Assembly: GCA_046729855.1 (NCBI GenBank) | Contig: JBKPHM010000122.1 | Coordinates: forward strand, 1-49,791 | From: DATHSY01 sp046729855 | GTDB taxonomy: Bacteria; Actinomycetota; UBA4738; HRBIN12 | Reading direction: 5' to 3' | Length of the DNA: 49,791 bases | Shown: positions 41,645-49,791 of the stretch, piece by piece | Layout: every line of letters begins with the position of its first letter | How positions within the stretch are numbered: the stretch's first letter is position 1 | The notes under the pieces: model-generated | What the model saw: only the letters and a program-made list of their open reading frames with translations | The model's database searches: none | Told to the model about the DNA's origin: nothing | Position numbers and translations under genes: made by a program

Positions 41645-42691
41645 GTGACCGTCCCGTTCAACGACCGGTTCCTGCGCGCCTGCCGGCGGCGGTCCGTGGA
41701 CCGGACGCCGGTTTGGTTCATGCGGCAGGCGGGGCGCTACCTGCCGGAATACCTCGAGGTCCGCGGCGATCGCGACATCCTCGAGAGCTGCCGGCACCCG
41801 GACGAGGCCGTCGAGATCACGCTCCAGCCGCTGCGACGGATGGACGTCGACGCGGCGATCCTGTTCTCGGACATCATGGTGCCGATCGCCGCGATCGGGG
41901 TCGGCGTGCGGATCGGTCGGGGATCCGGCGGGCCGCGGGTGGATGAGCCGATCCGCCGGTCCGCCGACGTCGAGCGCGTGCGGGCGCTCGAGCCGGAACA
42001 GGACGTGCCCTCCGTGCTGGAGGCGGTCCGGCTGCTGCGCAAGGAGCTCCGCGTGCCGCTAATCGGGTTCGCCGGCGCGCCGTTCACGCTGGCCGCGTAT
42101 CTGGTCGAGGGCGGTCCCTCGCGGACGCACGACCGCACGCGAGCTCTCATGCGTTCGGACCCCGTCGCGTGGCGCTCGTTGATGGGTCGGCTCGGCAACG
42201 TGACGTTCAGCTACCTCGCCGCGCAGGTAGACGCGGGTGCGCAGGCGCTACAGATCTTCGACAGCTGGGTGGGATCGCTCTCGCCCGACGACTACGCCGG
42301 ATCGGTTGCGCGGGAGATGACGCGTCTGTTCGAGCGGCTGCGGCGGCTCGGCGTGCCGACGATCCACTTCGGCGTCGGGACCGGGGAGTTGCTGCGATCG
42401 ATGCGCGAGGCGGGTGGCGACGTGATCGGGATCGACTGGCGGGTCCCGCTCGACGCGGGATGGGAGCGGGTGGGCACGGATCGGGGTGTGCAGGGCAACC
42501 TTGATCCGGCCGCGTGCCTCGCGCCGTGGGACGTGCTCCGCACGGAGGCGGCCCGCGTCCTCGAACGGGCGGGCGGGCGAGACGGACACGTGTTCAACCT
42601 CGGCCACGGCGTGCTCCCGGGCACGCCGGTGGAGAACCTCCAGCGACTCGTGGATCTCGTCCACATGAAGACCGAGCGGAGCGGCGCGTGA
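41645..42691 (+). CDS. hemE: Uroporphyrinogen decarboxylase
   Basis: 348 aa. Removes four carboxyl groups from uroporphyrinogen III to give coproporphyrinogen III. Signature motifs: PVWFMRQAGRYLPEY at the N-terminus (active-site Arg), FSDIMVP (catalytic Asp), GFAGAPFTLAAYLVEGG, QIFDSWVG, and the C-terminal FNLGHGVLPGTP. GTG 41645 (VTVPFNDRFL) is the natural start; the longer frame overlaps the kinase gene. The stop overlaps the ferrochelatase GTG (GTGA). First gene of the plus-strand heme cluster. Confidence 0.97.
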   Translation: MTVPFNDRFLRACRRRSVDRTPVWFMRQAGRYLPEYLEVRGDRDILESCRHPDEAVEITLQPLRRMDVDAAILFSDIMVPIAAIGVGVRIGRGSGGPRVDEPIRRSADVERVRALEPEQDVPSVLEAVRLLRKELRVPLIGFAGAPFTLAAYLVEGGPSRTHDRTRALMRSDPVAWRSLMGRLGNVTFSYLAAQVDAGAQALQIFDSWVGSLSPDDYAGSVAREMTRLFERLRRLGVPTIHFGVGTGELLRSMREAGGDVIGIDWRVPLDAGWERVGTDRGVQGNLDPAACLAPWDVLRTEAARVLERAGGRDGHVFNLGHGVLPGTPVENLQRLVDLVHMKTERSGA

Positions 42692-43659
42692 CGGCGCCGA
42701 CCGGGATCCTGGTGATGGCGTACGGTACGGCGACCGGGCCGGGCGACATCGAGCGCTACTACACGGACATCCGCGGCGGCCGGCCACCGACGCGTGAGAA
42801 CCTGGCAGAGCTGCGCGAGCGCTACCGCGTGATCGGGAACCGGTTCCCGTTGCTGGACATCACGCGCGAACAGGCCGCCGGGCTCGAGGCCGCGCTGAAC
42901 GCCGACGCCCCGAACGCGTTCAAGGCGTACCTCGGCATGAAGCACTCACCACCGTTCATCCCCGACGGGGTGGGCGAGATGCGGCGCGATGGGATCGAGC
43001 GCGCCATCGGCATCGTGATGGCGCCACACTGGTCCGGGATGTCGGTCGAGACATACGTGGAGCGGGCGCTCGCGTCGGCGTCGGACGGGCGCCCCGCTCT
43101 CTCGTTCGTCCGGAGCTTCCACGATCACCCGCAATTCATCGACATGCTCGCGGCGCGCGTCACGCAGGCGTTCGACGAGCTCCCCCCGAGCGCGCGCGAG
43201 GCGCGGAGCCTGATCGTGTCCGCGCACAGCCTGCCCGTGCGGACACTGGATGACGGATCGCAGCGCTGCACGCTTTGCGCGCTCTGTGAAACGTCGTGCC
43301 GGTACCGGGACGGGCTCCACGAGACCGCGGAGCTCGTCGCGAAGCAGGCCGGCGTCACGTCGTACGCCGTGGCGTGGCAGTCGGCGGGGCGGACGGCCGA
43401 TCCGTGGTGGGGACCTCCGGTCGAGGACGTGATCCGCGAGCAGGCGAAGGCCGGCATGACGGGGGTTGTCGTGTGCTCCGCCGGGTTCGTGGCTGAGCAT
43501 CTCGAGATCCTGTACGACCTGGACGTCGAGGCGAAGGCGATCGCGGAGGAGGCGGGGCTCGGCTTCGCGCGGACGCGCATGCCCAACGCCGACCCCGAGT
43601 TCATCGAGACCCTCGCAACCATCGTCCGGCATCACCTGGCAGCGAGGGGGACCGGGTGA
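42688..43659 (+). CDS. hemH: Coproporphyrin III ferrochelatase (CpfC/HemH)
   Basis: 323 aa. Inserts Fe2+ into coproporphyrin III in the Gram-positive pathway. It shows MAYGTATGPGDIERYYTDIR (YGT motif), the metal-site His region APHWSGMSVETY, SAHSLP, and VCSAGFVAEHLEILYDLD (family F-V-S-E-H-L-E-T). An internal cysteine cluster CTLCALCETSC (about residues 193-203) could ligate an Fe-S cluster, whereas mycobacterial enzymes use C-terminal cysteines. GTG 42688 overlaps hemE; the end overlaps hemG. Assignment to the coproporphyrin branch rests on the adjacent hemQ. Confidence 0.94.
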   Translation: MTAPTGILVMAYGTATGPGDIERYYTDIRGGRPPTRENLAELRERYRVIGNRFPLLDITREQAAGLEAALNADAPNAFKAYLGMKHSPPFIPDGVGEMRRDGIERAIGIVMAPHWSGMSVETYVERALASASDGRPALSFVRSFHDHPQFIDMLAARVTQAFDELPPSAREARSLIVSAHSLPVRTLDDGSQRCTLCALCETSCRYRDGLHETAELVAKQAGVTSYAVAWQSAGRTADPWWGPPVEDVIREQAKAGMTGVVVCSAGFVAEHLEILYDLDVEAKAIAEEAGLGFARTRMPNADPEFIETLATIVRHHLAARGTG

Positions 43660-45050
43660 GCGGACGCGTCGTCGTTGTCGGCGCGGGTGTCGCCGGCCTC
43701 ACGACCGCGTACCGGCTCCTGCGGGATGGCGCCGACGCCCCGGACGCGCTCGTGCTGGAGGCGGACCACCGAGTCGGAGGCAAGGTCGCGTCCGAGACGC
43801 TCGGCGGGATCGAGTTGGAGGCCGGTCCCGATTCGCTGCTCGGGCGCAAGCCATGGGGCGTCGGGCTGTGTCGAGAGCTGGGGCTCGAGGACGATCTCGT
43901 CGGCTCCGCCCCGCTCCCCACACACATCTGGAACGACGCTGGACTGCTGGGTTTTCCGTCCGGGCCGTTCGGGATCACGACGGATCCGTTGGAGCTGTGG
44001 CGGTGGCCCGGGATGTCGCGTCGAGGCAAGATCCGCGCGGCCGCGGACGTCGTCCGCAGGGCGCGTAACGACGGCACAGACGAGTCGCTCGGCGCCCTGC
44101 TGCGGCGCCGGCTAGGGAACGAGGCGACCGACGCGCTCGTTGCGCCGCTGCTGGGCGGGCTGTTCGCCGGCGACGTCGACCGCATGAGCGTCGCGGCGAC
44201 GTTCCCCGAGCTCGCGGAGTGGGAGCGGACGTACGGCAGCCTGTTCCGCGGCGCACGAGCGGCGTCCGCCGCGGGCGGGGCTGGCGCGCGCTCACCGATG
44301 TTCCTCCGCCTCCGCGGCGGGCTCCGGCGGATTACCCAGCGCCTCGCGGACGCGATCGGTCGCGAGCGCATCCGAACGAACACTCCCGTGACGGCCGTGG
44401 ATCGCGAGAGGGATCGGTTCGTCGTCGAGACGCCCGACGGCCGCCTCGAGGCTGACGCCGTCGTGTTCGCCTCGCCGGCCTTCGTCTCGGCGGATCTGGT
44501 CGAGGGCTTGGCTCCCCGGGTGGCGGCGGACCTGCGCGCGATCAGATACGTCTCGACCTCGGTCGTGCTGATGGTCTACGAGGAGGGCACGGGGGCCGGG
44601 ATGCCGGAGACGTCCGGGTTCGTCGTGCCGCGTGGCAGGCTGGCGATGACAGCGTGCACGATCGTCTCGCGGAAGTGGCCCGACCCTTCGTTCGGCGATC
44701 GCGCCGTCGTACGGTGCTTCGTCGGCGCCGAGGGCTCGGAGGAGCTGGTCGACGAGTCCGACGAGGACATCGTCGAGGGCGTCGGCCGTCAGCTGGCGGC
44801 GCTGCTGCCGCTCCCGGCGGATCCCGAGCACGCGGCCGTGGTCCGGTGGCGCCGCGCCATGCCGCAGTACGACGTCCGCCATCTCGAGCTGGTCGACCGG
44901 ATCGAACGAGGGCTGCCGGACGGGTTGGTCGGGACCGGTCAGGCGTACCGGGGCGCGGGGATCCCCGACTGCGTCCGACAGGGTGGGCAGGCCGCCGACC
45001 GGGTCCGCACGTACCTCTTCGGTGGGGTGAAGGGGGAACGAGTGGGATGA
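43656..45050 (+). CDS. hemG: Coproporphyrinogen III oxidase, oxygen-dependent FAD enzyme (CgoX/HemY-type)
   Basis: 464 aa flavoprotein. The FAD-binding Rossmann motif VVVGAGVAGLTTAYRLL starts at residue 5 and EADHRVGGKVAS follows; a central ELEAGPDSLL block and the C-terminal GLVGTGQAYRGAGIPDCVRQG complete the family pattern. In the coproporphyrin-dependent route it oxidises coproporphyrinogen III to coproporphyrin III. It sits downstream of the ferrochelatase and upstream of the decarboxylase, with GTGA and ATGA overlaps on either side. The hemY/hemG naming overlaps between systems; the FAD type is clear. Confidence 0.94.
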   Translation: MSGRVVVVGAGVAGLTTAYRLLRDGADAPDALVLEADHRVGGKVASETLGGIELEAGPDSLLGRKPWGVGLCRELGLEDDLVGSAPLPTHIWNDAGLLGFPSGPFGITTDPLELWRWPGMSRRGKIRAAADVVRRARNDGTDESLGALLRRRLGNEATDALVAPLLGGLFAGDVDRMSVAATFPELAEWERTYGSLFRGARAASAAGGAGARSPMFLRLRGGLRRITQRLADAIGRERIRTNTPVTAVDRERDRFVVETPDGRLEADAVVFASPAFVSADLVEGLAPRVAADLRAIRYVSTSVVLMVYEEGTGAGMPETSGFVVPRGRLAMTACTIVSRKWPDPSFGDRAVVRCFVGAEGSEELVDESDEDIVEGVGRQLAALLPLPADPEHAAVVRWRRAMPQYDVRHLELVDRIERGLPDGLVGTGQAYRGAGIPDCVRQGGQAADRVRTYLFGGVKGERVG

Positions 45051-45709
45051 GTGACGACCAGCGCGTGTACGCGCTGTACCCGGTGTTCGCCGCGGAGGGT
45101 CCGATCGAAGTCGACGTGGTGGACGCCGCGCAGGAGATCGAGAACCTGTTCAAGGAGTGGACCGACGTCTCGGTGAGGGGCGTCTACTCCACCGTTGGGT
45201 TCCGCGCCGACGCGGATCTGATGCTCTGGCTCGTCGCGGGTTCCCCCGACGTCCTGCAGGAGGCGCTGGTCTCGTTCCGCCGGACGGAGATCGGCCAGCG
45301 GGTCCGCCTGACGTGGTCGTTCATGGGCGTCGTCAAGCCGGCCGAATTCACCGCCGACCACTCGCCTGCGTTCGTCCGTGGGGAGCCGCCCGGTCGGTAC
45401 GCCTGCGTGTACCCGTTCGTCCGGACCTCCGAGTGGTACCTGCTGCCGGGTGAGGATCGCGCCGCGTTGCTCCGCGAGCACGGCGAGATCGGCCGCGAGT
45501 TCCCCGACGTCCTGGCGAACACGACGAGCGCGTTCGGGCTGAACGACTGGGAGTGGATCCTCGCGTTCGAGGCCGAGCGCCTGGACCGGATCGTCGACTG
45601 CATCCGCCGCCTGCGCGAGGCCGAGGCGCGCCGATTCACGAAGGAAGAGGTCCCCTTCATCACCGGCATCCGCAAGGACGTCGCCGCAGCGCTCGCCGAC
45701 CTCGCCTGA
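45047..45709 (+). CDS. hemQ: Coproheme decarboxylase (ChdC/HemQ, chlorite dismutase family)
   Basis: 220 aa. Converts Fe-coproporphyrin III to heme b, the terminal step of the Gram-positive pathway. The ferredoxin-like chlorite-dismutase fold is recognised from YALYPVFAAEG, GVYSTVGFRADADLMLWLV, RYACVYPFVRTSEWYLLP and the C-terminal GLNDWEWILAFEAERLDRIVD, the last including the distal-region Trp residues. ATG 45047 overlaps the hemG stop (ATGA). This gene is what identifies the cluster as coproporphyrin-dependent. Confidence 0.95.
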   Translation: MSDDQRVYALYPVFAAEGPIEVDVVDAAQEIENLFKEWTDVSVRGVYSTVGFRADADLMLWLVAGSPDVLQEALVSFRRTEIGQRVRLTWSFMGVVKPAEFTADHSPAFVRGEPPGRYACVYPFVRTSEWYLLPGEDRAALLREHGEIGREFPDVLANTTSAFGLNDWEWILAFEAERLDRIVDCIRRLREAEARRFTKEEVPFITGIRKDVAAALADLA

Positions 45710-45793
45710 TCCCGGGGACCCGCCGCGGCGAGCGCTGTTACGCATCGCCGCTCACGGCCGATAATGTCTGGGTCGGATCTCACGGAGGTGGAC

Positions 45794-45934
45794 GTGCACG
45801 CCAAGGACAAGGGCGGCGAGAAGCACGCCAAGCGCGCCGCGCAGAAGAACCTGAAGCAGAAGCGTGCGGAGAAGCGCGCCAAGCGTCAGGCCACGCAGAG
45901 CGCCGCGGTACATATCACCACGACGCAGCAGTAG
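45794..45934 (+). CDS. 46-aa Lys/Arg-rich small protein
   Basis: ACGGAGGTGG lies immediately upstream of GTG 45794, a strong ribosome binding site. The product reads VHAKDKGGEKHAKRAAQKNL and continues in a very basic helix (KQKRAEKRAKRQATQ) before a Thr/Gln tail. Charge and length suggest nucleic-acid or ribosome contact, but no family is recognised. ATG 45764 upstream in the same frame is possible but has no binding site. It lies between hemQ and the amino-acid dehydrogenase, three bases before the latter. Confidence 0.55.
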   Translation: MHAKDKGGEKHAKRAAQKNLKQKRAEKRAKRQATQSAAVHITTTQQ

Positions 45935-45937
45935 CGC

Positions 45938-46987
45938 GTGTTGGAAGCCCTGCTCGAGGCCTGGGACGGCGAGGAGACCGTCGCGCGGTACGACGCGCCG
46001 ACGGGCACGTGGATGTTCGTCTGCGTCCACTCCACGGTGCTCGGGCCGGGTGCCGGCGGTACGCGCATGAAGGTCTACGCGTCACCGCATGACGCGCTCC
46101 GCGACGGCCTGCGGCTGTCCTCGGCCATGACCCGGAAGAACGCGGTCGCCGGGCTCCCGCTCGGCGGGGGCAAGGCCGTCCTCGCGGTGCCCGAGGTGCC
46201 GAAGGGCGGCTCCCGGCGTCGGCTCCTGCTCCGGTACGGGGATCTCGTCGAGTCGCTCCACGGCACGTACTGGACCGCGTGCGACATGAACACCTCGCCC
46301 GAGGACATGGACGTGATCGGCGAACGGTGCCGCTCCGTCTTCGGCAAGACGGAGGCCGCCGGAGGGTCTGGAAGCTCTGCCCCCTCGACCGCGCTCGGCG
46401 TCTACCACGGGATCCGCGCCGCGGTCTCGTTCGCCTGCGGCGACACCTCGCTCGAGGGACGGTCCGTCCTGATCCAGGGCGTCGGCGCGGTTGGAAGGAT
46501 CCTCGCCGAGCATCTCGCCGGAGATGGTGCTCGGCTGATCGTCGCCGACGTCGACGAGACGCGAGCCCGTGACGCGGCCGGTGTGCTCGGCGCGGACGTT
46601 GTTTCCGCCGTCGACGCGATCGCGACGGAGTGCGACGTCTTCTCCCCCTGCGCGACGGGCGGGATCCTGTCCGCCGAGACGATCCCGCGGCTGCGGTGCC
46701 GGATCGTGGCGGGCGCGGCCAACAACCAGCTCGAGACGCCAGAGGATGCGGAGCGGTTCGGGGAGCACGGAATCCTGTACGCGCCCGACTACGTGGTGAA
46801 CGCCGGCGGGATCATCCACCTCGCGTCCCTCGAGATGCTCGACGAGGACGAGGCCAAGCGCGATGCGCGCGTCGAGGCGATCGCGTCCACGCTCGCGGAG
46901 GTCTTCGAACGCGCGGCGCGTGAGGGCGTCTCGACGGGGACCGCGGCCGAGCGGATGGCGGCCGACCGGCTCGGGAGTGTGTCATGA
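45938..46987 (+). CDS. Glu/Leu/Phe/Val dehydrogenase family protein (leucine dehydrogenase-like)
   Basis: 349 aa. NAD-dependent oxidative deaminase fold. N-terminal catalytic domain: GPGAGGTRM, then SSAMTRKNAVAGLPLGGGKAVL with both active-site lysines. ACDMNTSPEDMDVI carries the catalytic Asp. C-terminal Rossmann domain: LIQGVGAVGRILAEHL (GxGxxG), and AGAANNQLETPEDAE with PDYVVNAGGII. Substrate preference (Leu, Val or Phe) is not decidable by eye. GTG 45938 follows the small basic ORF by three bases; the stop overlaps the next ATG. Confidence 0.93.
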   Translation: MLEALLEAWDGEETVARYDAPTGTWMFVCVHSTVLGPGAGGTRMKVYASPHDALRDGLRLSSAMTRKNAVAGLPLGGGKAVLAVPEVPKGGSRRRLLLRYGDLVESLHGTYWTACDMNTSPEDMDVIGERCRSVFGKTEAAGGSGSSAPSTALGVYHGIRAAVSFACGDTSLEGRSVLIQGVGAVGRILAEHLAGDGARLIVADVDETRARDAAGVLGADVVSAVDAIATECDVFSPCATGGILSAETIPRLRCRIVAGAANNQLETPEDAERFGEHGILYAPDYVVNAGGIIHLASLEMLDEDEAKRDARVEAIASTLAEVFERAAREGVSTGTAAERMAADRLGSVS

Positions 46988-47334
46988 GTGAGCGACGCGA
47001 TCTGGCCTCGATGGAGTGTGTGCCCTGCCGCGGCGGGGTGCCGCCGATGACGCGCGACGAGACCCAGAGCTATCTCGCCGACCTGGGCGGCGAGTGGCGG
47101 GTCGTCGACGACCACCATCTCGAGCGCGAGTACCGCTTCCGGAACTTCCGCACGGCGCTCGACTTCACCAACCGGGTCGGTGAGCTGGCTGAGGAGGTCC
47201 AGCACCATCCCGACATCGAGCTCGGGTGGGGTCGCGTCAAGCTCACGGTCTTCACCCACAAGATCGCCGGGCTGCACGAGGCCGACTTCGTGTTCGCCGC
47301 GAAGGCCGAGCGGCTCTACGAGCCACCCGACTGA
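46984..47334 (+). CDS. Pterin-4a-carbinolamine dehydratase
   Basis: 116 aa. Family features: the N-terminal CVPCRGGVPPM segment, WRVVDDHHLEREYRF, FTNRVGELAEEVQHHPDIEL (the EEVQHHPD motif with the two catalytic His) and VKLTVFTHKIAGLHEADFVFA (third His). It dehydrates 4a-hydroxytetrahydropterin; in bacteria lacking phenylalanine hydroxylase it may serve another role. ATG 46984 overlaps the dehydrogenase stop (ATGA). Pairing with an amino-acid dehydrogenase hints at aromatic or branched amino-acid catabolism (inference). Confidence 0.94.
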   Translation: MSERRDLASMECVPCRGGVPPMTRDETQSYLADLGGEWRVVDDHHLEREYRFRNFRTALDFTNRVGELAEEVQHHPDIELGWGRVKLTVFTHKIAGLHEADFVFAAKAERLYEPPD

Positions 47335-47335
47335 T

Positions 47336-47953
47336 CTACGACGCGGCGAGCCGCACCGCGAAGGCGAGGATCACCAGGTTCCCGATCGCGCCGGTGAGGA
47401 CTCGTGCTTGCTCGGACAGCCGGTGGTGCAGGACGGCTCCGGTCGCGATCAAGAGCACCTGCCACGTCGCCGAAGCGGCGAACGCGCCGGCGACGAACAG
47501 CGCCTTCGCGCCGGCGCCGGCGAGCGCGTCATCCTGGAGACCCAGCATGAGTGCCGCGAAGTACGTGATCGTGATCGGGTTGAGCAGCGTTAGCCCGAGG
47601 AACGTCGCGTACGTGCGGCCCGGGGAGGGATCGACCGCATCCGGTGACGCCTCGGCCCGGCCGCCGCGCGAGCGAACCCGGTCGCGCGTTCGGATCACCA
47701 CGATCGCCAGCAGCGCGACCACGCTGATCGCGCGGAGCGGTCCCGCGAACGACTCGACCGTGTCGGCGACAGCCAGCCCGACCACGGCCGCTACCGTCGC
47801 GTAGAGCAGGTCCGCGCTTGCTGCCCCGATCGCGGCGGGCAGCGCGTGCACGAACCCGCGCCGCGTCGAGAGGTCCACCAGGAGTACCGCGATCGGCCCG
47901 ACGGGGATCGCGATGCCGAGACCCGCCAGGATCCCCTCGGAGAGCGCCCGCAC
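47336..47953 (-). CDS. LysE/RhtB-family exporter
   Basis: 205 aa, six hydrophobic helices. It has the family hallmark at the N-terminus (GLGIAIPVGPIAVLLVDLSTRRG), a TLLNPITITYFAALM motif in the fourth helix region and a short charged loop (about 90-108). Members export basic or other amino acids or small solutes; the substrate is unknown. GTG 47953 lies nine bases downstream of the hemL stop, so the two are probably co-transcribed. It ends one base from the convergent pterin dehydratase stop, leaving no room for a dedicated terminator. Confidence 0.9.
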   Translation of the reverse strand: MRALSEGILAGLGIAIPVGPIAVLLVDLSTRRGFVHALPAAIGAASADLLYATVAAVVGLAVADTVESFAGPLRAISVVALLAIVVIRTRDRVRSRGGRAEASPDAVDPSPGRTYATFLGLTLLNPITITYFAALMLGLQDDALAGAGAKALFVAGAFAASATWQVLLIATGAVLHHRLSEQARVLTGAIGNLVILAFAVRLAAS

Positions 47954-47962
47954 CGCCGAGCG

Positions 47963-49237
47963 TCAGCCGCCGAACGCCGCGGCCGCCTCCAAGATGGCCG
48001 CGACCTCGTCGTCGCCGTGCGCCGCGCAGAGCGACCACAGCTCGTAGCCCGACGGCGGGAGGTACACGCGGCGTTCCACCATGTGGTGGTGGAACCGCGC
48101 GTACATTGCATGGTCGGCAGCGACCGCGTCGCCGAACGATCGCACCGGCGGTTCGCGGAAGAACACGCTGAACATCGAGCCCTCGCGGTTCACGACGTGC
48201 TGCAGCCCGGTGCTGCCGAACGCCTCCGCGAGGCCCTCGGACAGCCGCTCGGCCGTCTTCGTGAGATCGCCGTACGGGTCGCGCTGCTTCGCGAGGTCGA
48301 GCGCCGCGATGCCGGCCGCGACGGCTACCGGGTTCCCGGACAGCGTGCCGGCCTGGTACACGGGGCCCACCGGCGCGAGGTGCTCCATCACGTCGCGGCG
48401 CCCGCCGAACGCGGCGCACGGGAACCCGCCGCCCATGACCTTGCCCAGCACCGTGAGATCCGGGTGGACCGCGAAATACGACTGCGCGCCCCCGTATGCG
48501 AGCCGGAACCCCGTGATCACCTCGTCGAAGATCAGCAGGGCGCCGACCGACGCGGTGAGCGATCGAAGGCCGTCGAGAAACCCCGGCACAGGCGGGACGA
48601 CCCCCATGTTCGCGGCGACCGGCTCGACGATGATCGCCGCGAGCTCGCCGCCGCGGTCGCCGACGACCCCCTCGACCGCGTCGAGGTCGTTATACGGAGC
48701 CGTAAGCGTGTCGCGCGCCGCCCCCTCCGTCACACCCGGCGAGCCGGGGATCCCGAGCGTCGCCACCCCCGACCCCGCTCCGCGCGCGAGCAGCGCGTCC
48801 GAATGCCCGTGGTAGCAGCCCTCGAACTTCAAGACCAGCGGGCGCCCGGTGAACCCGCGCGCCAGCCTGACCGCGCTCATCGCGGCCTCGGTCCCGCTCG
48901 AGACGAGCCGGACCATGTCCACGGACGGCACCGCCTCGACGGTGCGTTCGGCCAGTTGCACCTCCAGCTCCGTCGGCGCGCCGAAGGACGTCCCGAGGCG
49001 CGCGGCCGTGGTAGCTGCGTCGACGATCTCGGGGGTCGCGTGTCCGAACAGGCTGGCGCCCCACGACTGCACGAGGTCCACGTACCGGTTGCCGTCGGCG
49101 TCTATCAGGTAGGCACCGGCGCCGGACACGATGAACGGCGGCGTGCCGCCGACCGAACCAAACGCTCTCACCGGCGAGTTCACGCCCCCTGGGATCACGG
49201 CCCGGGCGCGCGCGAACAGCTCCTCGGAGCTCGTCAC
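47963..49237 (-). CDS. hemL: Glutamate-1-semialdehyde 2,1-aminomutase
   Basis: 424 aa PLP enzyme making 5-aminolevulinate, the universal tetrapyrrole precursor in the C5 pathway. Motifs: IPGGVNSPVRAFGSVGG at the N-terminus, SSGTEAAMSAVRLARG, FEGCYHGHSD, LLIFDEVITGFR (PLP Asp) and TVLGKVMGGGFPCAAFGG (Schiff-base Lys). All are intact and length is normal. ATG 49237 begins MTSSEELFARA. It converges on the hemE-Q cluster from the opposite strand, so heme genes surround this locus. Confidence 0.97.
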   Translation of the reverse strand: MTSSEELFARARAVIPGGVNSPVRAFGSVGGTPPFIVSGAGAYLIDADGNRYVDLVQSWGASLFGHATPEIVDAATTAARLGTSFGAPTELEVQLAERTVEAVPSVDMVRLVSSGTEAAMSAVRLARGFTGRPLVLKFEGCYHGHSDALLARGAGSGVATLGIPGSPGVTEGAARDTLTAPYNDLDAVEGVVGDRGGELAAIIVEPVAANMGVVPPVPGFLDGLRSLTASVGALLIFDEVITGFRLAYGGAQSYFAVHPDLTVLGKVMGGGFPCAAFGGRRDVMEHLAPVGPVYQAGTLSGNPVAVAAGIAALDLAKQRDPYGDLTKTAERLSEGLAEAFGSTGLQHVVNREGSMFSVFFREPPVRSFGDAVAADHAMYARFHHHMVERRVYLPPSGYELWSLCAAHGDDEVAAILEAAAAFGG

Positions 49238-49327
49238 ACCTCGGGATGCTATCCGGGCAGCGGAACCGGGGCCTGGCCGCGGGGTCGCCGCCGTCGGTCC
49301 CGGGTCGACGCCCGGCCGAACGGGGCC

Positions 49328-49791
49328 TCAGCTCGAGCGTGTCGCCGTCAGGCCCAGCCGATCGAGTAGCCCGGCCGGCAGCACGTGACAGTACGGCTCG
49401 TGCCCCGTCCGCTCGTAGTACCGCTGGTGGTAGCCCTCGGCCGGGTAGAACGCCTCGAACGGCACGATCTGGGTGGCGATCGGCCGGTCGAGCCGCTCCT
49501 GCGCTCTCGCCTTGGACGCCTCGGCGATTCGGCGCTGCTCGTCGGAGTGCGTCAGGACGATCGACCGGTACTGACTCCCGCGATCAGGGCCCTGCCGGTC
49601 CACCTGCGTGGGGTCGTGCATCTCCCAGAAGACCTCCAGGAGCTGCTCGAATGAGACGACCTCCGCGTCGAACGTAATCTGGACGACCTCCGCATGCCCG
49701 GTCGTCCCCGTGCACACCAGCTGGTACGACGGGTCCTCGACGGTCCCGCCGGCGTATCCGCTCACGACGGCGTGGACGCCGGGAACCTGCA
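49328..49791 (-). CDS. msrA: Peptide-methionine (S)-S-oxide reductase MsrA (5' end beyond window)
   Basis: The visible 154 codons are the larger C-terminal part. The frame is open to the right edge, reading QVPGVHAVVSGYAGGTVEDP before the rest, so the GCFWG active-site Cys lies outside the window and the GTG at 49765 is not the true start. Family motifs present: GYAGG, YxxVCTGTTGHAEVVQI, FWEMHDPTQVDRQGPDRGSQYRS, and a C-terminal PAEGYHQRYYE. It repairs oxidised methionine. The resolving Cys may be the one in YCHVLP. Confidence 0.93.
   Translation of the reverse strand, partial: QVPGVHAVVSGYAGGTVEDPSYQLVCTGTTGHAEVVQITFDAEVVSFEQLLEVFWEMHDPTQVDRQGPDRGSQYRSIVLTHSDEQRRIAEASKARAQERLDRPIATQIVPFEAFYPAEGYHQRYYERTGHEPYCHVLPAGLLDRLGLTATRSS

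Overview
High-GC (roughly two-thirds G+C) bacterial chromosome with frequent GTG starts and many 1-4 base stop/start overlaps. The left-hand cluster (FHA proteins, PP2C phosphatase, RodA, class B PBP, PASTA-type Ser/Thr kinase) and the coproporphyrin-dependent heme genes (HemE, CpfC, CgoX, ChdC/HemQ) point to Actinomycetota, probably an uncultured or deep-branching lineage. This assignment is inference from gene content and order, not from a marker-gene tree.

Layout. (1) 1-6.5 kb, minus strand: growth/division signalling operon fhaA-fhaB-pstP-rodA-pbpA-pknB, nearly every junction overlapping, with a TATAAT box upstream; the kinase runs off the left edge. (2) 6.6-16.4 kb: tRNA-Leu(CAG), a small membrane protein, an orphan histidine kinase, larC-larB, then DUF4446-bactofilin-serS on the plus strand, a frameshifted relic, and a protein of five PAS domains with no visible output domain. 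(3) 16.4-30.6 kb: accessory region starting at an intact tRNA-Ser(TGA). Three degenerate tRNA-Ser 3' halves lie downstream in the same orientation, with paired GGGGCCACA-type direct repeats near several of them. This looks like serial integration (tandem island accretion) at a tRNA-Ser locus from which the integrases have been lost. Between the repeats sit an MmpL/DUF4389 pair divergent from a NarL-type two-component system, a frameshifted MerR-like adenylate cyclase, a 1065-aa cyclase/ATPase/TPR protein, a methyltransferase and an alpha/beta hydrolase. (4) 30.6-37.4 kb: small unlinked genes (LmeA-like DUF2993, secreted subtilase, a broken and rearranged SEC-C gene, YjbR, a lipoprotein, DinB, an ECF sigma factor overlapping a membrane-anchored TolB-like propeller, GNAT). 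(5) 37.4-49.8 kb: housekeeping: leuS with a possible leader peptide, a GAF histidine kinase, hemE-hemH-hemG-hemQ, a 46-aa basic protein, a leucine-dehydrogenase-like gene and pterin dehydratase on the plus strand, converging on lysE, hemL and msrA on the minus strand.

How the genes work together. Region 1 couples peptidoglycan elongation to Ser/Thr phosphorylation read out by FHA domains. Region 5 supplies both the first dedicated heme precursor (HemL, 5-aminolevulinate) and the last four steps from uroporphyrinogen III to heme by the coproporphyrin route. No CRISPR array, rRNA, transposase or integrase gene was seen.
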